Below, piece after piece: positions 25,392 through 34,042 of a DNA stretch of 64,000 nt. The stretch is from NCBI RefSeq assembly GCF_017497975.1, contig NZ_JAGDEL010000002.1:248001-312000 (forward strand), given 5' to 3'. The notes under the pieces were generated by a model. The model had not been told where the DNA came from, did not search any database, and saw nothing but the letters and a program-made list of their open reading frames with translations. Position numbers and translations under genes: made by a program. Source of the stretch: Metabacillus bambusae. Its GTDB lineage: Bacteria > Bacillota > Bacilli > Bacillales > Bacillaceae. Each line of letters begins with the position of its first letter. Position 1 is the stretch's first letter.

Positions 25392-25508
25392 TTACAGAAG
25401 TTTTATTAAATTAATTGTTAGTTTCATCCAACCAAAAAATGATAACCATAATGGTACACTTAGTAATGTTGCCCAAACCATTCCTTTAAAGAAATTTTCT
25501 TCGTGCAT
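25392..25508 (-). CDS. 38-residue single-span membrane peptide
   Basis: MHEENFFKGMVWATLLSV then PLWLSFFGWMK and a short amphipathic tail. One hydrophobic helix with aromatic residues. AGAGGTGTGAG lies 6-8 nt before the ATG. It resembles the small membrane proteins often missed in Bacillus; no named family recognised. It is divergent from the hydroxylase gene. Confidence 0.55.
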   Translation of the reverse strand: MHEENFFKGMVWATLLSVPLWLSFFGWMKLTINLIKLL

Positions 25509-25576
25509 ACAACTCACACCTCTCAAAATTAGATCTTAATCTTTATTTTTTCCTCGGTGCATGTATTTAAACATTA

Positions 25577-25590
25577 AGAGAGCGCTTACA
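25577..25590. promoter_or_regulatory. Possible CcpA (cre) site
   Basis: AGAGAGCGCTTACA matches TGAAANCGNTTNCA at all but two fixed positions. It lies in the gap before the hydroxylase gene. The rest of that gap (25509-25772) shows nothing else. Confidence 0.25.
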
Positions 25591-25772
25591 GTTATATTTT
25601 TCTTATCTCTATTATCTTTATTCATTATTCAGAAGCTTAATTCCTTTGAAAAACGTTCATCATTTTCTTACATAGTTTTCAAGAAAACTCTTTCCTTCTT
25701 AATATGAGAAGTTACACCTTATCTGTTTAAAGCGCATATAGTGTTACAAATAGTTGGTTAGGAGTGAAAAGA

Positions 25773-27227
25773 GTGCCTGCCATTAGTGGAAAAGAATACT
25801 TAGCTCGTATGGATCAATTAAAGCCAAATGTCTGGATGAAAGGTAAACAAATACAAGGGAAATTATCAGAGCATCCAGCGTATAAAGGGGCTATGTTAAC
25901 AAAGGCATCACTTTACGATACACAGGTTCATCCAGATTTCATCGAAAAAATGACGTATAGTTCTCCTAGAACGAATGAACGAGTAGGTATTTCCTTCCTA
26001 CAACCTAAATCAAAGGAAGAACTAGAAGCTCGTAGACATATGATAAAAATCTGGGCGACAAAAACTGCAGGAATGATGGGGCGAACTCCCGACTACTTGA
26101 ACACTGTCTTAATGGCCTTGGCAGCTTCAGCTAGTATTCTTGATGACCAAGATGAGGAATTCAGTAAGAATCTTAGAAGTCTTTATGAAACAGCACGAGA
26201 TCAAGATCTATCTTTTACCCATAGCTTTATTAATCCCCAAGTCGATCGTTCTTCAGACTATGCCGAGTTGTCTACTCAACCAATTGCAACTAAAATTGTT
26301 AAGAAAAATTCAAATGGAATTGTTGTAAAAGGGGCAAGACTTTTGGCAACTCAAGGTGGCATAACTGATGAGGTTCTAGTCTTACCGTCTAGTTCAAAGA
26401 TTACAGATAATGAATATGCCTTTTCCTTTTCTATTCCTACGGATACAGATGGCCTGAAGTTTATTTGTCGTGAATCCTTTTATCAAGGGGCTTCCTTTTT
26501 TAACTATCCACTCTCATCTCGTTTTCATGAGATGGATACTATGATTATTTTTGATAATGTTCTGGTTCCATGGGAGCGTGTGTTTTTTTATCATCGTCAA
26601 GACATTGCTCATCAGCTCTTTTTAAGAAGTAGCTTTACACCTCTTACACTACATCAAGTCATTATAAGGCAAATAACAAAAACAGAGTTCATTCTTGGTC
26701 TGGCTCAGAAGATGGTGACAACTTTAAATCTATCAGAATACCAGCATATTCAAGAAAAAATAAGTGAAATGATTATTGGATTAGAAACGATGAAAGCATT
26801 GTTAGATCGAGCCGAACTGCATGCTAGTGAAGATGAATGGGGAACAATGGTCCCAAATGCACATTCCTTATATATAGCAGTAACAATGTTTCCAAAGCTC
26901 TATCCGCGGATGATCGAAATTCTACAACTGATTGGTGCTGGTGGATTAGTCGCCATACCGACAGAGGAAGATTTTCATTCTCCCTTAATCAAAGACTTAG
27001 AGAAATATTGTCAAGGAGCTGCCTGTAATGCAGACACAAAGACAAAAATTTTTAGGCTTGCCTGGGATATAACAATGAGTGCATTTGGAACCCGTCAAAC
27101 ACAGTACGAACGTTACTTCTTTGGTGACCCTGTTAAACTAGCGTCAAATTTATACAATGGCTACCCAAGACAAGAGTATATGAATTTGGTTGAGGATTTT
27201 TTAGATATAAATAAGGAGGCTCACTGA
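25773..27227 (+). CDS. yoaI: HpaB-type FADH2-dependent aromatic hydroxylase (YoaI-like)
   Basis: A 484-residue member of the 4-hydroxyphenylacetate 3-monooxygenase large-subunit family, with the acyl-CoA dehydrogenase fold. RTPDYLNTVLMALAA, the VPWERVFFYHRQD loop near 265 and IGAGGLVAIPTEEDF near 380 are family landmarks. It needs reduced flavin, but no HpaC-type reductase is adjacent. Start GTG at 25773, 8 nt after GGAG; the longer GTG start overlaps that site. It is absent from this locus in B. subtilis, so it was probably inserted or relocated. The stop codon lies in the terminator loop. Confidence 0.88.
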   Translation: MPAISGKEYLARMDQLKPNVWMKGKQIQGKLSEHPAYKGAMLTKASLYDTQVHPDFIEKMTYSSPRTNERVGISFLQPKSKEELEARRHMIKIWATKTAGMMGRTPDYLNTVLMALAASASILDDQDEEFSKNLRSLYETARDQDLSFTHSFINPQVDRSSDYAELSTQPIATKIVKKNSNGIVVKGARLLATQGGITDEVLVLPSSSKITDNEYAFSFSIPTDTDGLKFICRESFYQGASFFNYPLSSRFHEMDTMIIFDNVLVPWERVFFYHRQDIAHQLFLRSSFTPLTLHQVIIRQITKTEFILGLAQKMVTTLNLSEYQHIQEKISEMIIGLETMKALLDRAELHASEDEWGTMVPNAHSLYIAVTMFPKLYPRMIEILQLIGAGGLVAIPTEEDFHSPLIKDLEKYCQGAACNADTKTKIFRLAWDITMSAFGTRQTQYERYFFGDPVKLASNLYNGYPRQEYMNLVEDFLDINKEAH

Positions 27228-27245
27228 TTTAGAGCCTCCTTATGA
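27213..27245 (+). terminator. Terminator of the hydroxylase gene
   Basis: AAGGAGGCTC and GAGCCTCCTT pair perfectly around a 9-nt loop containing the TGA stop. The following tract is TTATGAG, so the U-run is short. Confidence 0.7.
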
Positions 27246-27268
27246 GTATTAAATTTGAACTATATCAC

Positions 27269-27517
27269 TTACATTTCTCCAACCCAATGAATCATTTTAT
27301 TCGCCAATTCTTCCGCAGTTTCATGCGCCACTCTTTTTGACAATGAGTCTAAAAGTCGGGCTTTAAGAACATCTCGTTCTTCCTCATATTGAACTGTAGT
27401 AGACCACTCTACTTCAGGTATTGCGATCATACTAAACTCCAGCTTTTTATTTTCATATATATATACATTTGTTATTAGATTGTTACCATTATGTACATTT
27501 GCTTTTCTTATTTTCAT
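27269..27517 (-). CDS. yueH: YueH family protein
   Basis: An 82-residue soluble protein starting MKIRKANVHNG with IAIPEVEWSTTVQYEEE in the middle. Length, start and the neighbours yueG and yueF match B. subtilis YueH. Function unknown. AAGGAAGAG precedes the ATG. Confidence 0.82.
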   Translation of the reverse strand: MKIRKANVHNGNNLITNVYIYENKKLEFSMIAIPEVEWSTTVQYEEERDVLKARLLDSLSKRVAHETAEELANKMIHWVGEM

Positions 27518-27604
27518 TTAATCTCTTCCTTTCTGATTTAACTGCTTTTATTATAGTAGAAGTCTAAATTTTTTTCAGCGATTCGATTCCTTAATAAGCA
27601 AAAA

Positions 27605-27665
27605 ACTGATTTTAGGGCCAACTAGGAATTTAAATTAAAAACCTACTTTTACCTATAATCAGTCT
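27605..27665 (-). terminator. Possible terminator after yueG
   Basis: AAACTGATT-TAGGG and CCTAT-AATCAGT form an interrupted stem with a 30-nt loop just beyond the yueG stop. Pairing is imperfect and the loop is long. Confidence 0.4.
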
Positions 27666-27675
27666 TAAACTAAAG

Positions 27676-27897
27676 CTATTTATTTATAATCATTGATTGA
27701 TCAAATAGATCTAGATCACTAAAATTCGTTATATTAAATAAGTTATGTGTTTCGATAAAATCACCTGTACTAGCTGCACCTGAACCATGCGACGTTTTAT
27801 TTGCACTTTTTGGTGATAAACTAAATGTATCCCCAACTGTAAAGATTGCACTATTACCAATCGAATTTAATTTAACTGGTCCGACAAACGCAGGCAT
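27676..27897 (-). CDS. yueG: YueG, GerPF-like spore germination protein
   Basis: A 73-residue protein starting MPAFVGPVKLNSIGNSAIF with GDTFSLSPKS, the pattern of the GerPA/GerPF family, small proteins of the spore that affect germinant passage through the coat. A repeated AGGAGGAGG lies directly upstream of the ATG at 27897. The longer reading frame upstream has no separate support. It sits between yueF and yueH. Confidence 0.88.
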   Translation of the reverse strand: MPAFVGPVKLNSIGNSAIFTVGDTFSLSPKSANKTSHGSGAASTGDFIETHNLFNITNFSDLDLFDQSMIINK

Positions 27898-28008
27898 ATT
27901 CCTCCTCCTTTTTTCATAAGCTACCAGAGTGTCCAAACTAACTATCATTATTGAATGAATGAAAGAAACTTACTGATATTATATGGTTAAAAGGAGGAAG
28001 AGTTCTGC

Positions 28009-29124
28009 CTAGACATTAACTTTTTCGATATTAAGCTCGGCTTTATATTTCTTCCTTAATTTAATAAGTCTTACAATATTTAAAGTCACCGCTTTTAAAA
28101 CTGCATATGTTGGTACAGCTAAGATCATGCCCAGGACACCACCAAAACTACCTGCACCAATTAATAGTAAAATGATCGTTAAAGGATGTGTATTTAATCG
28201 TTTTCCGATGATTAGCGGGGACAAGAAATTCCCATCAATTTGTTGAACAACTGTAACAACAATTGCAGCTAGTAACGCCTTTGTTGGTGAATCAAGTAAA
28301 GCAATGATCACTGCAGGTGCTGCACCGATAAACGGTCCTAAATAAGGAATGATATTCGCAACCGCTACAACGATTCCAAGAACTAATGCATATTCAAGTC
28401 CGATTATTGTATAACCTATGAAACAGCCTACTCCTACTGCTAGTGACACAATTAACTGGCCTTGTATATATGCAGCAAGAGTTTCATACAAATCTTGAAA
28501 AATCTTTAACGCTTCATTACGATATGTAGTAGGTACAACTTTCACTGCTGTTGAAGGTAGCTTGTGTCCATCCTTTAACATATAGAATAAAATAAACGGT
28601 ACTGTAATAATCGTTAACGTAATATTTGTCACTACACCTAAAACTTTTGAAAAGCTTGTGGTAATGTTTTCAGGCAAGCTAGTTGCATAACCAGTTAGTG
28701 TTTCTTCTATTTGTTCAAATGATACATATTGCTGTTCCATTACCCATTTAAACCACGACGTTTGTGACATATTTAAAATAAATTCACTAAATTCATCCAC
28801 ATATCTTGGGAAATTTGTAATTAAGTCTGTTAGCTGTTCAGATAAAATCGGCCCGATAAAGGCAATAAGTGCCCAAATAACACCGATAAACACAAGATAT
28901 GGTATTAAAATAGCTAATGTTCTCGGTACCTTGCCTTTTTCAAGTAGCTTCACTAAAGGAGCGAAAATAAAAAATAAAATTCCCGCAATAAGAATCGGAA
29001 AAAATAAAGTTGAAGCAAAGACAATGATTGGCTCAAATAAAAAAGAAACCTTTGTACCAACATAAACAATTAATAACAACAATAAAATCTGTAATGTCCA
29101 AAAATGGGTCTTCGTTTTAAACAC
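28009..29124 (-). CDS. yueF: YueF, AI-2E family transporter
   Basis: A 371-residue membrane protein with about seven to eight helices. The region VANIIPYLGPFIGAAPAVIIAL and QIDGNFLSPLIIGKRLNTHPL are typical of the AI-2E/PerM family. Some family members export signals or ions (Na+/H+), so the substrate is not known. GTG start at 29124 behind AGGAGGAAGAATT. Confidence 0.87.
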   Translation of the reverse strand: MFKTKTHFWTLQILLLLLIVYVGTKVSFLFEPIIVFASTLFFPILIAGILFFIFAPLVKLLEKGKVPRTLAILIPYLVFIGVIWALIAFIGPILSEQLTDLITNFPRYVDEFSEFILNMSQTSWFKWVMEQQYVSFEQIEETLTGYATSLPENITTSFSKVLGVVTNITLTIITVPFILFYMLKDGHKLPSTAVKVVPTTYRNEALKIFQDLYETLAAYIQGQLIVSLAVGVGCFIGYTIIGLEYALVLGIVVAVANIIPYLGPFIGAAPAVIIALLDSPTKALLAAIVVTVVQQIDGNFLSPLIIGKRLNTHPLTIILLLIGAGSFGGVLGMILAVPTYAVLKAVTLNIVRLIKLRKKYKAELNIEKVNV

Positions 29125-29365
29125 AATTCTTCCTCCTGTTTCTTAACAACCTCTTTTTCTATATCTCTTTTATCTAGTATAGACAGAATTACTCATATAT
29201 AGGCTAAAAAAAGATCTAATATGGTATTGCCTCATAGTTATGTATACGGATGGTTAGCAGGAATGGTTTCAAATAGTTGATATTTACTTATTATCTATTA
29301 CAAATGTACAATATTTATCTACAGTTTACCAATATGTTCTAACCACTTTTAGATTATTTCTTAAG

Positions 29366-29455
29366 GAGCTGTTTTCGCTAACTTTGTTGCTATTTACCAA
29401 GTAGTGCGGTGTGGTTGATTTCGTTTTAAAAGCAACAATCTCTTAGAAAAGAGTC
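29366..29455. repeat. Dispersed repeat family R3, empty copy lacking the GC-rich core
   Basis: AGCTGTTTTCGCTAACTTTG and TTGCTATTTACCAAGTA run to GTGTGGTTGATT, then straight to TTTAAAAGCAACAATCTC and TTAGAAAAGAG. The copy at 54707-54930 has the same flanks but carries about 130 nt of GC-rich sequence between them. Confidence 0.75.
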
Positions 29456-29474
29456 TTCCTTTATCAATAATGAT

Positions 29475-29507
29475 AAAACGCAAGGATATTTGCTATCCTT
29501 GCGTTTT
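29475..29507 (-). terminator. Terminator of yugP
   Basis: ACGCAAGGATA and TATCCTTGCGT pair around a 5-nt loop and are flanked by As and Ts. Confidence 0.88.
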
Positions 29508-29524
29508 CATGTCAAATTATTTAG

Positions 29525-30205
29525 TTAATCCTCATCACTTTGCATTCCTACAAACATTAACACAAAACGTAATAGCTCTGCTATTGCTACAACAGTCGCC
29601 GCGACATAGGTTAATGCTGCCGCATTTAAAACTTTTCTAGCTCCACCTTCTTCATCATTTCTGATTAAGCCAGAACCAACCATTGCATTTAATGCTCTTG
29701 AGCTAGCGTTGAATTCAACTGGAAGTGTAACAACCTGAAATAGGACTGCAGCAGCCATTGCTATTATTCCAAGTAGCAATAAGTTTGCTGACGATAGAAT
29801 GATACCGATAAAAATTAATATGAACGAAAAGTTAGAGCCAATATTGGCTACTGGTACTAAAGCATGTCTAATATTTAATGGTGCATAATTTTGAGAATGC
29901 TGTAGAGAGTGACCAACCTCATGAATCGCTACAGAAATCGAGGCAATTGAAGTACCATGATAGTTATCACTTGATAGCCTAACGACTTTCGATCTTGGGT
30001 CATAGTGATCTGATAATCTTCCTCGCACTTCCTCGACCTTAACATTGTAAAGACCATTTTCATCTAAAATTTTGCGGGCTGCCTGAGCACCTGTCAAACC
30101 AGATGAAGCTCCTCTTTTCAGATAATTAGAATAAGTCTTTTTTAAGTATACTTGAATTAATATCGGACCTACCATTATTAGGATGAAATAAAAAATAATC
30201 CCCAT
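29525..30205 (-). CDS. yugP: YugP, membrane zinc metallopeptidase
   Basis: A 226-residue membrane protein of the Zn_peptidase_2 family. The zinc motif HEVGH is near residue 95-99, followed by LQHSQNYAPLNIRHALVP; helices flank it at 3-20, 120-155 and near the C-terminus. The substrate is unknown. AAAGGAG lies 8 nt before the ATG. In B. subtilis yugP lies elsewhere in the yug region, so this is a local rearrangement. Confidence 0.88.
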   Translation of the reverse strand: MGIIFYFILIMVGPILIQVYLKKTYSNYLKRGASSGLTGAQAARKILDENGLYNVKVEEVRGRLSDHYDPRSKVVRLSSDNYHGTSIASISVAIHEVGHSLQHSQNYAPLNIRHALVPVANIGSNFSFILIFIGIILSSANLLLLGIIAMAAAVLFQVVTLPVEFNASSRALNAMVGSGLIRNDEEGGARKVLNAAALTYVAATVVAIAELLRFVLMFVGMQSDED

Positions 30206-30684
30206 AAAACCATACTCCTTTCACTTATTTATTCATTCATTTATTTACATTTTAACAAATACATTTTCCATTAATAAAAAATTACAGTTGTTTCATCATA
30301 ATCTTAGCTTTTAAATGCCATACAGTCAAACATTACAGTTTGAGATTCCTTGTCCAATATTAGTTTAGACATAAAATTCCACAATATGATTTTATTGTAA
30401 ACTATATTACAAAATAGGAAAAACAGGCTGCTTAAATGCAAAAAGGGCCTGTTTTTTTCTTAGTGGTATAAGAATACTATTTACAAATACGATCTATGTA
30501 TTAAAGGGAAGGGATATGAACCCGCTTAAACCAATCCTTATGTCTAGCTAAACACATTCATAGACGAGTTTTAGTTATATAGCTTGTTCCTCCCTCATTA
30601 AATTTAAGCTTGTAGTAAACCTAGGTCTCTTCATTAATACTTATAGTGGTGATTTTACTTAGGGGGTTTCATTTCCTTTATTTC
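30206..30684. other. Intergenic gap of about 480 nt with an orphan terminator
   Basis: No gene is seen. 30240-30420 is AT-rich; a plus-strand terminator at 30421-30458 ends no visible gene, and 30460-30684 shows no ORF with a ribosome site. A small RNA is possible. Confidence 0.45.
30421..30458 (+). terminator. Orphan terminator-like hairpin
   Basis: AAACAGGC and GCCTGTTT pair around a 21-nt loop and are followed by TTTTTTC. No plus-strand gene lies upstream; yugP starts on the other strand at 30205. Confidence 0.6.
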
Positions 30685-31215
30685 TTAGACTGTTTTACGA
30701 TATTCTGTTATAAGCCGTTCAATTTCTTGATCCAGCCTCTCAATTTTTTTGATCGCTTCTTCTCGGCTAATTTTGCGATAATGGTGTTTACCTAGGGGTT
30801 CTTCATCCATTTCATCAGCCATACGGACGATTTGTTGAAGCGAGGTTTTCTTCATCGAGTTTTCTGGTAAATAAGAGTCTGTATGAAGCAAAATAGCTAA
30901 CGCAATTTCCTTTGCATATTGACGATCCTCACCGAGGCGAATTAGCAGTTTATGCGCACGCTCAGCTCCCTTAATCGCGTGAATATCATTTTTCATATAT
31001 TCCTCATAATCCCATTCCCCGTTTGTATACCATTCGTAATGGCCTATATCATGAAGCAAACCTGCCTTAGCTGCTATGTCCGGATTTACATCATGCTTAA
31101 TGGCGAGCTGCACAGCATATCCGGCAACTCTAATCGCATGTAAAACACCTGAACGATCTAAATACTTTTGTGCAATTGGATGGGTAAAAACATCCATGAT
31201 CATCACTCGTCGCAT
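30685..31215 (-). CDS. yueE: YueE, HD-domain phosphohydrolase
   Basis: A 176-residue HD-superfamily protein. His in VLHAIRV, the HD pair in GLLHDIGHYEWY and a distal Asp in the LLHTDSYL region form the metal site. B. subtilis YueE is an HD protein of the same size; nucleotide or cyclic-nucleotide substrates are possible. AGGAGG lies 6 nt before the ATG. Confidence 0.85.
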   Translation of the reverse strand: MRRVMIMDVFTHPIAQKYLDRSGVLHAIRVAGYAVQLAIKHDVNPDIAAKAGLLHDIGHYEWYTNGEWDYEEYMKNDIHAIKGAERAHKLLIRLGEDRQYAKEIALAILLHTDSYLPENSMKKTSLQQIVRMADEMDEEPLGKHHYRKISREEAIKKIERLDQEIERLITEYRKTV

Positions 31216-31444
31216 GGTAATCCTCCTTTATTTAAATATTCAGAATAATGTAACATATATTGATAACCTCTTCAACCAAAAGGTTAGTTTTTCTTCCAAA
31301 TTTATTTGTTTAATAAAAGAATCTTATTATATATATATGTGAAAAAGGAAAGATTGGAACAATTTTATTAAATAGAAAGGATTATTATGCTAATCAGACT
31401 ATTTTTGGTTACATTTAATGACAAAAATCCTTTTTAATACACGA

Positions 31445-31473
31445 AAAAAAGAAGCTACCATATGATAGCTTCC
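31445..31473 (-). terminator. Terminator of the orphan sensor kinase gene
   Basis: GGAAGCTA and TAGCTTC pair around 7 nt and are followed by T7 on the minus strand. Confidence 0.85.
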
Positions 31474-31474
31474 A

Positions 31475-32746
31475 TCAAGATTTAACCGGTATTTTCACAC
31501 TAAAGGTTGTGGTATTTTTATTAGAATGAACATTAATTGCCCCTCCATATCTGTCTACTACTTGTTTGACAATACTCAGTCCGTCCCCTCTAGGGACCCC
31601 AAGTCTTTCTTCCTTTGTTGAGAAACCGGCTTTGAAAATTTTATCAACTATCTCTTTCGGAATCTTTGGTCCTATGTTTTCAACTTTAAACAAGTACATA
31701 GTAGAAACGGATTTTGCTTCAATGCTAATAAACCGCTCTGATTCAGGTAGCAGTAATGTTGCATCAAAAGCATTATCGATTAGATTTGATAAAATTTTAA
31801 TTAAATCGATTGATTTCATTTTTTGAAAAGTATGATCATCTACTAGTAAATGCATATCCACCTTATCATTTTGAGCTCGGACCCACTTAGACTGTAACAA
31901 AATATAAAGAACTGGATTATTTATTTTCAGTGGTAGTTCCATTGATTCTACTTCACTCGTTAAAGATTTCACATACTCATATGCACGGTCTTCTCGTTTA
32001 AGTTTTAACAATCCTTGAATGACTTGAATATGATTGATAAAATCATGGCGAATCGATCTCATTGTCTGTAGCATTGATTGAAATTCACCTTGGTAGGTTT
32101 CTTCTGTATCTCCCACTTGTGATGTAACTTCCCTACGTAACCATACTTGAAAAGCTACAAAAATACTAAATGAAAAAAGAACAAACAACCCGCTAAAAAT
32201 AAAAAACGGAAAGCTGCTTTTTAATACTTCATCTGTTATTTTATCTACCTTTTCAACACTTTCATCGACTACAAGTGATCCGATGCTTTCCCCATTACTA
32301 CTTACAATAGGGACACCAGATGACACATAAGTTCCAACTGAATCATCCTCAATCCTTGTAAAAAATGGTTTATTTTCTTTATATTCACTCTTAAATTCAT
32401 TAGAAAGTCTACAGCAATCTCCACTAATGGTTACCGAATCATCTGTTGGAAATCCATCTACAATTATTCTCAGTTGATTTTTATCATCAGCCTTAAGAAT
32501 ATAAGCAAATGTTGCACCTGTATCCCTTATTGCTTTTCCAAGCTCATCTTCAAGCCTACGAAGCTTAGCAGTTGAATCTTGGTCTTGTAAATATGCTTCA
32601 TATGTATATATATCGAAATGATCTAATACAGCTTGAGCTGTTGATATTCCTTGATTTGCGATCGTTAATTCAATCGTCTTACGTGTATTAAAATAAGTAG
32701 CATACAAGTTTAATGAAGATAGTAAAGTGATGATCAAAATTGTCAC
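31475..32746 (-). CDS. Orphan membrane histidine kinase with Spo0B-type dimerisation domain
   Basis: At least 423 residues: an N-terminal helix, an extracytoplasmic sensor domain (about 25-180) with a Cys-Cys pair (GDCCRLS) and a cache-like GVPIVSSNGESIGSLVVDES strand, a second helix (about 180-205), then IRHDFINHIQVIQGLLKL, the Spo0B/CitA-type His box, and an ATPase (NLIDNAFDA, GDGLSIV). It resembles DcuS/CitA-type kinases. No response regulator is adjacent. The GTG at 32746 has no ribosome site; the frame continues upstream to an ATT codon at 32788 that is 6 nt after GAGGTGG and would complete a basic N-terminus and full helix. Confidence 0.82.
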   Translation of the reverse strand: MTILIITLLSSLNLYATYFNTRKTIELTIANQGISTAQAVLDHFDIYTYEAYLQDQDSTAKLRRLEDELGKAIRDTGATFAYILKADDKNQLRIIVDGFPTDDSVTISGDCCRLSNEFKSEYKENKPFFTRIEDDSVGTYVSSGVPIVSSNGESIGSLVVDESVEKVDKITDEVLKSSFPFFIFSGLFVLFSFSIFVAFQVWLRREVTSQVGDTEETYQGEFQSMLQTMRSIRHDFINHIQVIQGLLKLKREDRAYEYVKSLTSEVESMELPLKINNPVLYILLQSKWVRAQNDKVDMHLLVDDHTFQKMKSIDLIKILSNLIDNAFDATLLLPESERFISIEAKSVSTMYLFKVENIGPKIPKEIVDKIFKAGFSTKEERLGVPRGDGLSIVKQVVDRYGGAINVHSNKNTTTFSVKIPVKS

Positions 32747-32788
32747 GGAGATGATGACTGCAAACTTTTTTTGTTTTATTCTGTTAAT

Positions 32789-33106
32789 ATTCAGCCACCT
32801 CTAAACTGTTTACTATATACAATCGAAAATGACATGTTCACGTCACCATTTTAATGAAAAACTAGGCTATGTTGACCTTTACCAATTCCATTTAGGTAGA
32901 GAGAACAACCAAGCTCTACAATAGTTGAAACTAAATTGTTTATATTAAAATAAAATGGCTATAATAATAATTTAGTCTTCTTTGCCCATTTCCTTCATAT
33001 ATATTATTGCATCAGTTGACAATTTTTGCGAATCTTTTTTACAAATTTTTATAAATTTTATTAAATTTTGTATAAAAAAGACAACTTCATTTCCTTCACA
33101 AAAAGT
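32789..33106. other. AT-rich gap between yueD and the sensor kinase
   Basis: About 318 nt. It contains the kinase ribosome site (32795-32801) and a very AT-rich run near 33040-33075 with several AAATTTTAT repeats. No gene or clear terminator seen. Confidence 0.45.
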
Positions 33107-33859
33107 CTAAACAAACTCCTTTATATCATATACTCGACCATTTTCTAAAGAGCTTGCCAAAAGCTCTACGAGAATATGAGCAACAAAACTTGGTGCTCTT
33201 AACATACCATTTTGGTGATACTCTCTAAACTGATCAATAGAGGAAAAGTCCTTCTTATTAGCAGCGCGTATCACAACTTGCATTTCTGTATCCATAATGC
33301 CAGGGGAAAATGCTATCGCCATCACTTTATTCTCACGCTCGCCTTGTTCTACACCGATTGTATTTGTAAACATGTTTAAGCCTGCTTTCGTACTACAATA
33401 TGCACTCCACCCAGCAATAGGTCGATTTGCAGCACCAGATGTTATATTTACAATGACAGCTTCACCGGCAAATTCCTTCGTTTCATTAATAAAATATTCG
33501 CTCATGATCATTGGAGCAAGCAAATTAAGCTTGACATTTAGGCTGAGTTCCTCTTCAATCGCATCACCTACATTTTTTATTGGATCTACGATTCCTGCGT
33601 TATTGATCAAAGTAATTTTCTTAGCTTTTAAAAGATCTATTTTTGAAAAAACACTTTTTATTTTAGCTTTTAATTGACTTATTTCAGACAGATCACACTT
33701 TTCATAATAAATCGAAGCATGCTTGCCTCTAGCTACTTCCTCAAGAGTTAGATTATTTGTTCTAGATAAATAAAATATCGTATTATCCTTATCAAGCAAT
33801 TCTTTTACAATCGCCTCCCCTAAACCTCGAGATCCACCAGTTACAATATAATAGTTCAT
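33107..33859 (-). CDS. yueD: YueD, short-chain dehydrogenase (benzil reductase type)
   Basis: A 250-residue short-chain dehydrogenase. TGGSRGLGEA is the nucleotide-binding loop, NNAG the structural motif, and Ser-Tyr-Lys catalysis is given by ITSGAANRPIAGWSAYCSTKAG. B. subtilis YueD is an (S)-benzoin-forming benzil reductase related to sepiapterin reductase. Start ATG with GGGAGAGGAATAATA. Placed beyond yueE as in B. subtilis, with the kinase inserted between. Confidence 0.87.
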   Translation of the reverse strand: MNYYIVTGGSRGLGEAIVKELLDKDNTIFYLSRTNNLTLEEVARGKHASIYYEKCDLSEISQLKAKIKSVFSKIDLLKAKKITLINNAGIVDPIKNVGDAIEEELSLNVKLNLLAPMIMSEYFINETKEFAGEAVIVNITSGAANRPIAGWSAYCSTKAGLNMFTNTIGVEQGERENKVMAIAFSPGIMDTEMQVVIRAANKKDFSSIDQFREYHQNGMLRAPSFVAHILVELLASSLENGRVYDIKEFV

Positions 33860-34042
33860 TATTATTCCTCTCCCTTTTCACTTGTTCCGTTCAAGTTATA
33901 TTCAATTGTCATTTTTATCATAGCCTATATTGAAAAGCAAGAATTAGAAGCGATAAAATATAATGATAAGAGACATTAATTACACCAAGTGTTCTCGGAC
34001 AATACTATTCTCCTCACGTATTATTAAAAAAGTAGGGATATA

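Larger units (their letters stand above)
29125..29524. other. Intergenic gap with an empty R3 repeat and a terminator
   Basis: About 400 nt. 29125-29365 is AT-rich with no gene seen. 29366-29455 holds a repeat relic and 29475-29507 the yugP terminator. Confidence 0.6.
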
